Source: Sphingomonas sp. Leaf407
GTDB lineage: Bacteria > Pseudomonadota > Alphaproteobacteria > Sphingomonadales > Sphingomonadaceae
Assembly (NCBI RefSeq): GCF_001425385.1
Contig: NZ_LMQO01000001.1
Coordinates: 1,354,501 to 1,418,500 of the forward strand
Length of the DNA stretch: 64,000 nt
Reading direction: 5' to 3'
Shown: piece after piece, positions 18,664 through 26,636 of the stretch
Layout of the letters: each line of letters starts with the position of its first letter
Position numbering within the stretch: the first letter of the stretch is position 1
Translations under genes and position numbers: made by a program
Notes under the pieces: generated by a model
What the model was told of the DNA's origin: nothing
The model's input: only the letters and a program-made list of their open reading frames with translations
The model's database searches: none

Positions 18664-18717
18664 TCAGGGAGGAGGCGCGTAAAACGCGCCGCACGGCCCG
18701 ACGAAAGGGGGGAACAT
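18664..18717 (-). CDS. Possible 17-aa peptide inside the candidate sRNA
   Basis: ATG 18717 opens a frame encoding MFPPFVGPCGAFYAPPP. It begins about 11 nt after the predicted transcript start and ends just before the CCUCCUCCC element. There is no clear ribosome site. It may be a leader peptide, or chance in a structured RNA. Confidence 0.2.
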   Translation of the reverse strand: MFPPFVGPCGAFYAPPP

Positions 18718-18733
18718 CGAACCGTGTATCAAC

Positions 18734-18762
18734 AATCTAGGAAAGGCGTCGGCAGGCTTCAA
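18734..18762 (-). promoter_or_regulatory. Predicted sigma-70 promoter of the candidate sRNA
   Basis: On the minus strand TTGAAG (18757-18762), a 17-base spacer and TAGATT (18734-18739) closely match the housekeeping consensus. It lies just downstream of the cytochrome b561 stop. Confidence 0.55.
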
Positions 18763-18790
18763 GAGCGAAATTGTATCCGTTTGTAACGAC

Positions 18791-19309
18791 TCATCGCACG
18801 CCCGGCAGCATCCTCGCCAATACCGCGTCGCGCAGCACGAAATGATGCCGCAACGCCGCGCCGACATGCAGCGCGACCAGCACGGCCATGGTGATGCCGA
18901 CGATCTCATGGACCTCATGCCCCGCCCCTGCCGCGGCGGGTGAAATCGGCAGATAGGGCACGGCGAACAGCCCGAACCATTCGAGCGGCCGCCGGGTCGC
19001 GCCCGACGCCATCGCCCAGCCGCTCATCGGCAGGACGATCAGGAACAGGTAGAAGATGACATGCGTCAGATGCGCCGCCGCCCGTTCCCACGCGGACGTG
19101 GAGACGGGCAACGGCGGGGGCGGATTGGCGATTCGCCAGCCGATCCGCCCGATCGTCAGCACCAGCACGGTCAGGCCGATCGACTTGTGCAGCCCCATCG
19201 ACCCGCCGATCAGGCCGATCCACAGGTTCACGACGACGAGGAAGGCGATCACCCAGTGAAAGGCGATCGCGACCCGCGAATAGCGTGCGCCCGGGACGGC
19301 CCGCGCCAT
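18791..19309 (-). CDS. Cytochrome b561 family protein
   Basis: A 172-aa four-helix membrane protein. The first helix starts RVAIAFHWVIAFLVVVNL with a heme-ligand His. Further candidate ligands are GLHKSIG, HLTHVIFYLFLIVLP and HEVHEIVGITMAVLVALHVGAALRHH. Family members shuttle electrons between quinol and periplasmic acceptors. The start codon ATG (19307-19309) touches the stop of the upstream SapC gene, so both are probably on one transcript. Confidence 0.87.
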   Translation of the reverse strand: MARAVPGARYSRVAIAFHWVIAFLVVVNLWIGLIGGSMGLHKSIGLTVLVLTIGRIGWRIANPPPPLPVSTSAWERAAAHLTHVIFYLFLIVLPMSGWAMASGATRRPLEWFGLFAVPYLPISPAAAGAGHEVHEIVGITMAVLVALHVGAALRHHFVLRDAVLARMLPGVR

Positions 19310-20094
19310 CAGAAAGTCGGCACGCCGACCGGCTGCGCCTGTACCTTGCCCTGCCGCATCTGCCGCGCGAACACGTCACGCATCAGCGACAGCGAGAACA
19401 GGTGCGCGAACACCAGCGGCAGCATGCCCGACTGCTGCATCTTGCGAAGCTGGTCGCCGCGCAGTTCCATCAGCTTTTCTTCCGATACCATCTGGAAGCC
19501 GCGATAGACGAACGGCTGGTCGTTGCCGTCCTGCTGGATCGACACTTCGCCGTCCATTAGCAGGCCAAGCTCCTTCAATTCCTTCATGAACATGCCGGTC
19601 TTCTGGCCGGCCTGCTCGAACTGCTCGTTGAAGGCGAGGATCTGCTGGGTCACTTCGCTGGGCTTGTCGCCGTCGAACAGCGCATCGCCCTCGTCGAACT
19701 GGCCGATCACGTCCGACGTCGGGTCGAAGCACAGCGACAGCTCTTCCGATTCGGGGCGCAGCCGCGCGAGCAGATAGGGATAGCGGCGGATATAGGCCGG
19801 GACATAGGTCTCGGGATCGATCAGCCGGCCTTCGTCGTCGAGGAAGGTGTTGACGCCTTCGTTCAGGCCCATCAGCGCCAGCGGCACGGGATCGTCACCG
19901 ACCGAGAACACGATCGGCATCCGCCGCTGTACCAGCGGGAATTCCTCGACCGTCACCGGCACGGCATGCTGGCCGACCAGGAACGGCGCGCGATCGGTGC
20001 TGCGGACCTTCCAGTCGGCATGCGTCTGGCTCGAAAGCGGTTCGAGCTGGTTGTAGAAAAGCGGAAGCGACTGGTTCTGCGGCGCGCTGGCCAT
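19309..20094 (-). CDS. SapC family protein
   Basis: A 261-aa SapC-type protein with PLFYNQLEPLSSQTHADW near the start, VPVTVEEFPLVQRRMPIVFS, GRLIDPETYVPAYIRRYPYLLA and LFDGDKPSEVTQQILAFNEQFEQA. The name comes from S-layer-associated proteins, but the function in alphaproteobacteria is unknown. No signal peptide is visible, so it is probably cytoplasmic. GGAGATC precedes ATG 20094. A -10-like TATGAT lies at 20112-20117 on the minus strand without a good -35. Confidence 0.85.
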   Translation of the reverse strand: MASAPQNQSLPLFYNQLEPLSSQTHADWKVRSTDRAPFLVGQHAVPVTVEEFPLVQRRMPIVFSVGDDPVPLALMGLNEGVNTFLDDEGRLIDPETYVPAYIRRYPYLLARLRPESEELSLCFDPTSDVIGQFDEGDALFDGDKPSEVTQQILAFNEQFEQAGQKTGMFMKELKELGLLMDGEVSIQQDGNDQPFVYRGFQMVSEEKLMELRGDQLRKMQQSGMLPLVFAHLFSLSLMRDVFARQMRQGKVQAQPVGVPTF

Positions 20095-20173
20095 TTCAGG
20101 ATCTCCAAGTAATCATACCCTGTCCGGCAGTACCCGCCGGACGTCCGCCCCCCGGCGAACTTGGGACTTTCGT

Positions 20174-21616
20174 CTATTTGCTGGGTGGCGCGGGCGCAAG
20201 CGGTACGAGCTTCCCCGGATTGAACAATCCGCGCGGGTCCAGCCCGGCCTTCACCGCGCGCAGCGCCGCCAGCCGCGCGGGCGGCGCGGTGCGCGCCAGT
20301 TCGCCGAGCTTCATCTGGCCGATGCCATGTTCCGCCGAGATCGATCCGCCGGCGGCGACCACCGCATCATGGACGAAGCGGGTGACAACCGGCGCATCCT
20401 GCGCATACCAGTGAGCGGGATCGGCCCCAGCGGGTGCGCGGACATGGAAATGCACGTTGCCGTCGCCCAAATGGCCGAAGGCGGTGGCATGGGTCCCGGC
20501 GAAGCGCGCCTCGGCGGCGGCGGCCGTCTCCACCATGAAGCGCGGCATCGCATCCACCGGCACCGAAATATCATGCTGCACCGCCGGCCCCGCCGCCTTC
20601 TCCGCCGCCGACAGCGAATCGCGCAAGGCCCAGAACGCTTGGGCCTGCGCCTCCGACGTGGCGAGCACCGCATCGCCGACCACCCCGTCGGCCAGCGCAT
20701 CGCCGAGCAGGCGGACGAGCAGCGCATCGGGCGACGCCTCGCCGGTGCCCGCCACCGCCTCGATCAGCAGATGCCACGGGTGCGGCCCGGCGAGCGGCGG
20801 GCGGGCACCGGGCAGATGCGCCACCGCCAGCGCCAGCGAATCGGCCGGAATGATCTCGAAGCTCTCGATCGAGTCGGTCGCCGCCTGCATCCGGCGCAGC
20901 AGCGTCAGCCCCGCCTGCGGATCGGCGATTCCGGCCCACGCCACCGCTCGCGCGCCGATCGCCGGCACCAGCCGCAGCGTCGCGGCGGTGACGATGCCCA
21001 GCGTCCCCTCCGCCCCCACCAGCAATTGCGTCAGGTCATAGCCGCGATTGTCCTTGGGCAATGCCGCCAGCCCGTCGTGGACCGATCCGTCGGGCAACAC
21101 CGCTTCGACGCCCAGCACCAGCCGGCGCATCGTGCCCCAGCGCAGCACCTGCGTGCCCCCGGCGTTGGTCGAGACGAGGCCGCCGATCGTGGCGCTCCCC
21201 CGCGCGCCCAGCGTCAGCGGAAACCGCCGCCCGGCCTGCGCGGCGGCATCGTGGAGATGCTGGAGGATCACCCCGCTTTCCGCCACCGCTTGGCCCCCTG
21301 CGACCGCGCGAATCCGGTTCATCCGGCGGAGCGAGACGATCACCGCCGATCCGTCGGCCGGCGGCGTCGCCCCGCCGACCATCGACGTATTGCCCCCCTG
21401 CGGCACGAGCGCGACGCCATGCCGTGCCGCCAGCGTCACGATTCCGGCGACCCCGGCGGTATTCGCCGGCTCGAACAGTGCGGCGCTGGCCCCGTGGAAC
21501 CGGCCGCGCCAGTCGGTTAGCCACGGGGCGATCCGTTCGGGATCGGTGGAGACGGCGCGCTCGCCCAGCAATTCGCGGGCATCGGCGACCATCGCGGCGA
21601 CGGCATCGGTACGCAT
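20174..21616 (-). CDS. FAD-linked oxidoreductase (D-2-hydroxyacid dehydrogenase type)
   Basis: A 480-aa flavoprotein of the GlcD/D-2-hydroxyglutarate dehydrogenase family. The PCMH-type FAD domain includes VALVPQGGNTSMVGGATP (about 65-85), LTLGARGSATIGGLVSTNAGG and LVGAEGTLGIVTAATLRL. The C-terminal FAD-oxidase domain has the metal/substrate motif FGHLGDGNVHFHV and AEHGIGQMK. It oxidises a D-2-hydroxyacid and passes electrons on; the exact acid is unknown. ATG 21616 was chosen; a GTG two codons earlier is possible. Confidence 0.88.
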   Translation of the reverse strand: MRTDAVAAMVADARELLGERAVSTDPERIAPWLTDWRGRFHGASAALFEPANTAGVAGIVTLAARHGVALVPQGGNTSMVGGATPPADGSAVIVSLRRMNRIRAVAGGQAVAESGVILQHLHDAAAQAGRRFPLTLGARGSATIGGLVSTNAGGTQVLRWGTMRRLVLGVEAVLPDGSVHDGLAALPKDNRGYDLTQLLVGAEGTLGIVTAATLRLVPAIGARAVAWAGIADPQAGLTLLRRMQAATDSIESFEIIPADSLALAVAHLPGARPPLAGPHPWHLLIEAVAGTGEASPDALLVRLLGDALADGVVGDAVLATSEAQAQAFWALRDSLSAAEKAAGPAVQHDISVPVDAMPRFMVETAAAAEARFAGTHATAFGHLGDGNVHFHVRAPAGADPAHWYAQDAPVVTRFVHDAVVAAGGSISAEHGIGQMKLGELARTAPPARLAALRAVKAGLDPRGLFNPGKLVPLAPAPPSK

Positions 21617-21676
21617 GGGCACGCGCTATCACCACCGCCCCCTTGCCGCCAGTTCATCGCAGGTTAAAACGTCGGG

Positions 21677-22180
21677 GTGAATGTTTGTCGCGTGAGTGCC
21701 CTGCCGTTCCCTGTCGCCGCCACGGCGCTGCTGATGCTGGCGCTGCCGGGGTCGGCGCAGCGGCGGCTGGTCGACAATCCGCTGCCGCCCGGCGGGGTGA
21801 CGACGGTCAGGACCGAAATGCGAATCCAGCGCGTCATCATCCGCGTGCCCCGCGCGCCGATCGCGCCGGCATCGTTCAGCACGCCGCGTCCGCTGCCGCC
21901 GATCCAGTGGGTCGAAAAGCGCGCCGACCGCTGCGTGCCCGTGCAGGACCTTGCCGCCGTCACCGTCAGCCGCCCTGACAGCGTCGACCTGCTGCTCGCC
22001 GGGGGCAAGCGGTTGCGCGCCCGCCTCGCCGATGATTGCGCCGCGCTCGATTTCTACGCGGGCCTGTATTTCAAGCCCAGCGGCGACGGGCAGATGTGCG
22101 CCGCGCGCGATGTGTTGCGCTCGCGTTCGGGCGGCCAGTGCCGCATCGCCCAGTTTCGCACGCTGGTCCCGGCGCGCTAG
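21677..22180 (+). CDS. Hypothetical secreted protein
   Basis: A 167-aa protein with a clear signal peptide (ATALLMLALPGSAQ). A proline-rich stretch and a compact C-terminal domain with cysteines follow (CVPVQDLAAV, LADDCAALDFYAGLYF, GQMCAARD, GGQCRIAQF). The four cysteines after the signal could form two disulfides in the periplasm. I do not recognise the family. The start could be GTG 21677 or GTG 21692, five codons later. It stands divergent from the FAD oxidoreductase. Confidence 0.7.
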   Translation: MNVCRVSALPFPVAATALLMLALPGSAQRRLVDNPLPPGGVTTVRTEMRIQRVIIRVPRAPIAPASFSTPRPLPPIQWVEKRADRCVPVQDLAAVTVSRPDSVDLLLAGGKRLRARLADDCAALDFYAGLYFKPSGDGQMCAARDVLRSRSGGQCRIAQFRTLVPAR

Positions 22181-22272
22181 GCGCGGCCTCCTTGACTTTT
22201 CACCGGATTTCCTGCAGCGGCAACCCCATTTGGCGGCGCTGTTTCGTTGCCCTTCCATAAGCTGGAAACTGC

Positions 22273-23679
22273 ATGACCTTCGCCGATCTCGGCCTGTCCG
22301 ACGAACTGCTGCGTTCCGTCACCGATTCGGGCTATAGCGAGCCCACCCCGATTCAGGCGGCGGCAATCCCTTCGGTGCTGATGATGCGCGATCTGGTCGC
22401 CGTCGCGCAGACCGGCACCGGCAAGACCGCATCGTTCGTGCTGCCGATGATCGACATCCTCGCGCACGGCCGCAGCCGCGCCCGCATGCCGCGCTCGCTG
22501 ATCCTCGAACCGACGCGCGAACTGGCGGCGCAGGTCGCCGAGAATTTCGAGAAATATGGCGCGAACCACAAGCTCTCGATGGCGCTCCTCATCGGCGGTG
22601 TGTCGATGGGCGACCAGTTGGCCGCGCTCGAAAAAGGCGTCGACGTGCTGATCGCGACGCCGGGTCGGCTGATGGACCTGTTCACCCGCGGCAAGATCCT
22701 GCTCAACGGCTGTTCGATGCTGGTGATCGACGAGGCCGACCGGATGCTCGACATGGGGTTCATCCCCGACATCGAGGAAATCTGCACCAAGCTGCCCAAG
22801 CAGCGGCAGACCTTGCTGTTCTCGGCCACCATGCCGCCGCCGATCAAGAAGCTGGCCGACAAGTTCCTCGACAATCCCAAGACGATCGAGGTCGCCCGGC
22901 CGGCGACGACCAACACCAACATTACCCAGCATCTGGTGCCGGTGAGCGCGGCAAAGAAGCGCGACGTGCTGCGCAAGCTGCTCGGCAGCGCCGATCTTCG
23001 CAACGCGATCGTGTTCTGCAACCGCAAGACGACGGTGCGCGAACTGAACAAGAGCCTGCAACGCGCCGGCTTCAGCTCGGCCGAAATCCATGGCGACATG
23101 GAACAGGCCGCGCGCATCGCCGAACTGGAACGCTTCAAGCGCGGCGACGTGAGCATCCTCGTCGCCTCCGACGTGGCGGCACGCGGGCTGGACGTGAAGG
23201 GGGTCAGCCATGTCGTCAACTTCGACGCGCCGTGGCACCCCGATGATTACGTCCATCGCATCGGCCGCACCGGGCGCGGTGGTGCCACCGGCACCGCGTG
23301 GACGCTGATTACCGAGGACGATGCCGAAAACATCGCCAACATCCAAAAGCTGACCGGCCAGACGATCCCCATCCTCGACATGGGCACCTCCGCTCCCGCC
23401 GACGACGTCCCAGAAGCCGCTGCGAAGGCCGAGGAGGAGGCTCCCCGCCGCGCGCGCCGTCCCCGTGCCGCCGCCGCGCCCGAGGAAGCCGCGCCCCAGC
23501 CCCGCCGCCGTCGCGAGGAACCGCAACGCCGCGAGGAAGCCCCCCGGCGCGAGGAACCCCAACGGCGTGAACCGGTGCGCGACGAGCGCCCGGCCCGCTA
23601 TGTCCAGCAGGACGCGATCGAGGATGGCGGCTGGAACGGCCCGGTCCCGGCATTCCTTTCGGTGCGGCTGACCGGCTGA
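22273..23679 (+). CDS. DEAD-box RNA helicase (RhlE-like)
   Basis: A 468-aa ATP-dependent RNA helicase. The Q motif SGYSEPTPIQAAAIP, Walker A AQTGTGKT (about 45-52), DEAD box VIDEADRMLDMGF (about 151), SAT motif LFSATMPPP and motif VI HRIGRTGRGG are all intact. After the two RecA domains a tail from about residue 380 is rich in Arg, Glu, Pro and Ala, with repeated RREE, typical of RhlE proteins that bind RNA through basic tails. It probably remodels rRNA or mRNA. The DUF1289 gene follows four bases later. Confidence 0.92.
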   Translation: MTFADLGLSDELLRSVTDSGYSEPTPIQAAAIPSVLMMRDLVAVAQTGTGKTASFVLPMIDILAHGRSRARMPRSLILEPTRELAAQVAENFEKYGANHKLSMALLIGGVSMGDQLAALEKGVDVLIATPGRLMDLFTRGKILLNGCSMLVIDEADRMLDMGFIPDIEEICTKLPKQRQTLLFSATMPPPIKKLADKFLDNPKTIEVARPATTNTNITQHLVPVSAAKKRDVLRKLLGSADLRNAIVFCNRKTTVRELNKSLQRAGFSSAEIHGDMEQAARIAELERFKRGDVSILVASDVAARGLDVKGVSHVVNFDAPWHPDDYVHRIGRTGRGGATGTAWTLITEDDAENIANIQKLTGQTIPILDMGTSAPADDVPEAAAKAEEEAPRRARRPRAAAAPEEAAPQPRRRREEPQRREEAPRREEPQRREPVRDERPARYVQQDAIEDGGWNGPVPAFLSVRLTG

Positions 23680-23683
23680 GGCG

Positions 23684-23893
23684 ATGGACGCCGATGATCC
23701 GTTCGAGGCGGTGGCCCCCGTCGCGATCGAAAGCCCCTGCACGCTGGTCTGCTCGATCGACAGCGCCACCGGCTGGTGCTTCGGCTGCGGCCGCACCCGC
23801 GACGAGATCGCCTGCTGGACCAGCATCGATCCCGCCGCCCGGCGGCAGGTGATGGCGACGCTGCCCGAACGGATGGCGATCCTCGACGGCTGA
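23684..23893 (+). CDS. DUF1289 small cysteine-rich protein
   Basis: A 69-aa protein with the family pattern SPCTLVCSIDSATGWCFGCGRTRDEIACW: cysteines at a CxxxC and a CxxC spacing plus one more, suggesting a bound metal or Fe-S centre. Its function is unknown. It starts four bases after the helicase stop and is probably co-transcribed with it. Confidence 0.85.
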   Translation: MDADDPFEAVAPVAIESPCTLVCSIDSATGWCFGCGRTRDEIACWTSIDPAARRQVMATLPERMAILDG

Positions 23894-23958
23894 CGGTCGG
23901 ACCCCGACTGGTTTCCTGCGCGTTCAGCGCCGGTGCAAACCCAGTCGGGAGATTCATC

Positions 23959-25197
23959 ATGGCCGTCAGCCTTAAACCCTTGTCACAACAGACGATTGTC
24001 ATCACCGGAGCTTCGTCGGGCATCGGCCTCGCCACCGCCCGCCGTGCCGCGCGCGAAGGCGCGCGCGTCGTGCTGGTCGCCCGCAACGAGGACGCACTGG
24101 CCGAAGCGGTCGAATCGATCCGCAACAAGGGCGGCCGCGCCACCCATCTCGCGATCGACGTGACCGCCGCCGACGCGTCCGAGCGAATCGGCGAAAAGGC
24201 GCGCGAGGCGTTCGGCGGCTTCGACGCATGGGTCAACGATGCCGCTGTCGCACTCTACGCGCCGCTGCTCGACACCGGTCTCGACGAACAGCGCCGCGCG
24301 TTCGACGTCGGCTATTTCGCGATGGTCGCCGGCTCGCTCTACGCCGCGCGCGAACTGACCGCACGCGGCGGCGGCGCGATCGTCAACGTCGGTTCGATCC
24401 TGTCGGACCGCTCGGTCCCGTTGCAGGGCGCGTACAGCGCGATGAAACATGCGGTGCAGGGCTTTACCGAAGCGCTGCGCATGGAGTTGGAAGCAGACGG
24501 CAAGCCGGTGTCGGTCACGCTCATCAAGCCGGCGGCGATCAACACCCCGTACCCCGAACATGCTCGCAACCGCATGAACAAGCCCGCGCGGGTGCCGCCG
24601 GTGGTCTATGATCCCGAACTGGTCGCCAAGGCGATCTGTTTTGCGGTCGCCAATCCCAAGCGCGACCTGACGGTCGGCGGCACCGGCATGGTGATGACCA
24701 AGATGAGCAACCTGCTGCCGCGCAGCGCCGACCGCTTCATGGAGGCGTTTTTCGGGGAAGCGGCGCAGACGATCGATACTCCGGCCGAACCGGGTGCGAA
24801 GGACAATCTCTACCAGCCACGCAAGGACGGCCGCGAACGGTCGAACCAGGACATCCATGTCCGCAAGCAGAGCCTCGCCCTCGAAGCGCAGATGCGTCCG
24901 CTGACCACGCTCGCGATCCTTGGCGCGGTCGGTGCGGTCGCCGGCATGTTGCTGTCGCTGCGCGGATCGACCCCGCGCAAGGCTGCGCCGAAGCTGCTGC
25001 CCGCGCCCGAACCGAAGGCGCATCAAGTGGACGGCACCGATTCGCCGGCATCGTTCGCCGCAGCGATCGCCGACGAAAACACCATTCCCGAACCCTCGGG
25101 CATCGCCAGCACCGTGGCCGGCGAACGCTTTTCGGAAAAGCCGCTGGGCAGCCCGGTCGCCCCCAATGCGGCGGACATCACGGTCGCGACCGCCTGA
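23959..25197 (+). CDS. Short-chain dehydrogenase with C-terminal membrane tail
   Basis: A 412-aa SDR oxidoreductase. The NAD(P) site TGASSGIGLATARR (about 15-28), NDAAV, the catalytic Ser in NVGSILS and the YSAMKHA pair (Tyr/Lys about 157-161) are complete. The enzyme core ends near 240. The remaining 170 residues are an extension with one predicted helix (LTTLAILGAVGAVAGMLLSL, about 316-335) and a low-complexity Pro/Ala tail, which could anchor it to the membrane. The substrate is unknown. Confidence 0.85.
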   Translation: MAVSLKPLSQQTIVITGASSGIGLATARRAAREGARVVLVARNEDALAEAVESIRNKGGRATHLAIDVTAADASERIGEKAREAFGGFDAWVNDAAVALYAPLLDTGLDEQRRAFDVGYFAMVAGSLYAARELTARGGGAIVNVGSILSDRSVPLQGAYSAMKHAVQGFTEALRMELEADGKPVSVTLIKPAAINTPYPEHARNRMNKPARVPPVVYDPELVAKAICFAVANPKRDLTVGGTGMVMTKMSNLLPRSADRFMEAFFGEAAQTIDTPAEPGAKDNLYQPRKDGRERSNQDIHVRKQSLALEAQMRPLTTLAILGAVGAVAGMLLSLRGSTPRKAAPKLLPAPEPKAHQVDGTDSPASFAAAIADENTIPEPSGIASTVAGERFSEKPLGSPVAPNAADITVATA

Positions 25198-25206
25198 TCC
25201 GTCGTA

Positions 25207-25230
25207 CCCCTCCCCCTTCGCGGGGAGGGG
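25207..25230. terminator. GC-rich hairpin after the SDR gene
   Basis: CCCCTCCCC and GGGGAGGGG form a nine-pair stem around CTTCGC just past the SDR stop. There is no T run. It may end transcription or belong to the repeat element that follows. Confidence 0.4.
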
Positions 25231-25233
25231 CTT

Positions 25234-25405
25234 AGGGCCGATCGACCTTCAGCATTGCCGACCGATCTTCGTCACCCCGAACTTGTTCCGGGGTCCACGG
25301 CTCGGCGATCGGTGCGCCTTGAGGCTGTATCGACAGCGTTTGCGTACAGGTGGACCCCGGAACAAGTCCGGGGTGACGACGCGCGAAGGAAGGTCGATCG
25401 GCCCT
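25234..25405. repeat. Composite palindromic repeat between convergent genes
   Basis: Outer arms AGGGCCGATCGACCTTC (25234-25250) and GAAGGTCGATCGGCCCT (25389-25405) are a perfect 17-base inverted repeat. Inside lie two inverted copies of a REP-like unit (25271-25298 and 25350-25377) related to the one in xseA. The right arm runs into the gmk stop codon. The whole could fold into one long hairpin and act as a two-way terminator. Confidence 0.75.
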
Positions 25406-26063
25406 ACGGTGCCGGGTTCATCAGCTTGCGGATGAACCCGATCAGGCCGGTCTGCCGCGAACGGCGCAACCGTTCCGCCGCGAGGATAGTCTGCACCTTG
25501 CGGAAGCAGGCGTCGACATCGTCGTTGACGAGGACGTAATCATAGCCGTCCCAATGGCTGACTTCGGCAGCAGCGCGGGCCATACGGCCGTCGATCACTT
25601 GCGCCGAATCGGTGTTCCGCGCGATCAGCCGCTGATGCAGTTCGGCCATCGACGGCGGCAGGATGAACACCCGCACCACGTCGCCGCCGGCGATCTGGAA
25701 CAGTTGCTGCGCGCCCTGCCAGTCGATGTCGAACAGCACGTCCTTGCCCGCGCTCAGCATCGCATCGACCGCCTCGCGCGGCGTACCATAGCGATTGCCG
25801 AACACATGCGCCCATTCGAGGAATTCGTGCGCCGTCGCCATGCGCCGGAATTCTTCCAGATCGACGAAGTGATAGTCCTTGCCGTCGACCTCCCCGGGGC
25901 GCGGGGCACGGGTGGTAGCGGACACCGACATCGACAGATCGGCTTCGGCGGTCAGCAGCTTGCGCGCGATCGTCGATTTGCCCGCGCCCGAAGGCGACGA
26001 CAGGACGAACAACACCCCGCGGCGCTTGAAGCCGTGGAGGTCGGGGTCTGGCACTTGGGTCAT
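25404..26063 (-). CDS. gmk: Guanylate kinase
   Basis: A 219-aa kinase that makes GDP from GMP and ATP. The P loop SPSGAGKS lies at residues 23-30. The GMP-binding region TTRAPRPGEVDGKDYHFV and EFLEWAHVFGNRYGTP, and the lid region RLIARNTDSAQVIDGRM, are typical. ATG 26063 follows no strong ribosome site; ten codons upstream another ATG exists but adds residues outside the family. The gene converges with the SDR gene across a palindromic repeat. Confidence 0.94.
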   Translation of the reverse strand: MTQVPDPDLHGFKRRGVLFVLSSPSGAGKSTIARKLLTAEADLSMSVSATTRAPRPGEVDGKDYHFVDLEEFRRMATAHEFLEWAHVFGNRYGTPREAVDAMLSAGKDVLFDIDWQGAQQLFQIAGGDVVRVFILPPSMAELHQRLIARNTDSAQVIDGRMARAAAEVSHWDGYDYVLVNDDVDACFRKVQTILAAERLRRSRQTGLIGFIRKLMNPAP

Positions 26064-26098
26064 GGGGCCGCCTGATGGCGCGCGGCCTGCCACAACGT

Positions 26099-26132
26099 CA
26101 AGGGGCGACGGTCGTGAAACCGTCGCCCCTTG
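26099..26132 (-). terminator. Hairpin terminator upstream of gmk
   Basis: CAAGGGGCGACGGT (26099-26112) and its perfect complement (26119-26132) surround a six-base loop. The 14-pair stem lies downstream of the small gene pair at 26162-26580 and before gmk. The T run is poor. Confidence 0.6.
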
Positions 26133-26161
26133 CCCGTATTTGGATTAGCCTGGTGTCGAGA

Positions 26162-26368
26162 TCAGTAGCCGCGTCGCAAGCGATCCCCCTTGCGACGGTC
26201 GTACGCCTTCTTTGCGGCATAGCCGCCGCCCAAGATCATGCCGAGCGGCCCCATCCGCCGCATCGCGCTGCCCGCGAGCCAGCCCATCGCCGCGCCCTTA
26301 GCACCGCCGCGACCGTCACGACGATCAATCTGGCGTCCGACCAGCGCTCCGATAATACGTCCGATCAT
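26162..26368 (-). CDS. Small hypothetical basic protein
   Basis: A 68-aa protein beginning MIGRIIGALVGRQIDRRDG, with a glycine-rich, weakly hydrophobic middle (GPLGMILGGGYAAKKAYDRR) and a strongly basic end (KGDRLRRGY). It is not recognised. Its start overlaps the stop of the next small gene upstream (ATGA), so the two are translationally coupled. The glycine-spaced repeats suggest membrane packing. Confidence 0.65.
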   Translation of the reverse strand: MIGRIIGALVGRQIDRRDGRGGAKGAAMGWLAGSAMRRMGPLGMILGGGYAAKKAYDRRKGDRLRRGY

Positions 26369-26580
26369 GCTGCCGTCTCCTCAAAGAGTTGTGCCTTCAG
26401 TTCGCCCGCGCCACGCAATACCGCCCAGCCGATGGCATAGGTGATGGTGACGGGAATCACGACTTTCAGAACATTGGCGACGATCGCACCTTTGATCGCA
26501 CCATCGACGTTCGAATCGTCACCGCCGTCGAGACTGTCGATGAAGCCGCCGACCAGCGCGCCGATAGTTGTCGCACCCAT
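26365..26580 (-). CDS. Small hypothetical membrane protein
   Basis: A 71-aa protein with an acidic linker (DSLDGGDDSNVDGAIKG) followed by one clear membrane helix (VANVLKVVIPVTITYAIGWAVL). The N-terminal IGALVGGFID resembles the start of its downstream partner (IGALVGRQID), so the pair may share an ancestor. Its function is unknown. Confidence 0.65.
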   Translation of the reverse strand: MGATTIGALVGGFIDSLDGGDDSNVDGAIKGAIVANVLKVVIPVTITYAIGWAVLRGAGELKAQLFEETAA

Positions 26581-26636
26581 GTTGTCACCTGCATGTCGTT
26601 ACGCCGGTATAGCGCGGGAAACGCGCGTCGGTTCCC

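Larger units (their letters stand above)
18622..18728 (-). ncRNA. Candidate small RNA with CCUCCUCCC motif
   Basis: A compact transcription unit on the minus strand between two protein genes. A promoter at 18734-18762 predicts a start near 18728, and a strong terminator ends it near 18623, giving about 105 nt. The RNA would contain a run of six C (18707-18712), a perfect hairpin GGCGCGU-UUU-ACGCGCC (18674-18690) followed directly by CCUCCUCCC (18667-18675), and the terminator hairpin. Unpaired CCUCCUCCC can pair with ribosome-binding sites and is the hallmark of stress sRNAs (CcsR/cuckoo type) in Rhodobacter. The assignment is mine from structure alone. It also holds a 17-codon ORF. Confidence 0.5.

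Noticed and set aside
20122..20142. GTCCGGC/GCCGGAC hairpin as a terminator of the FAD oxidoreductase
   Set aside because: It has no T run and may be part of the SapC promoter region; too weak to list.
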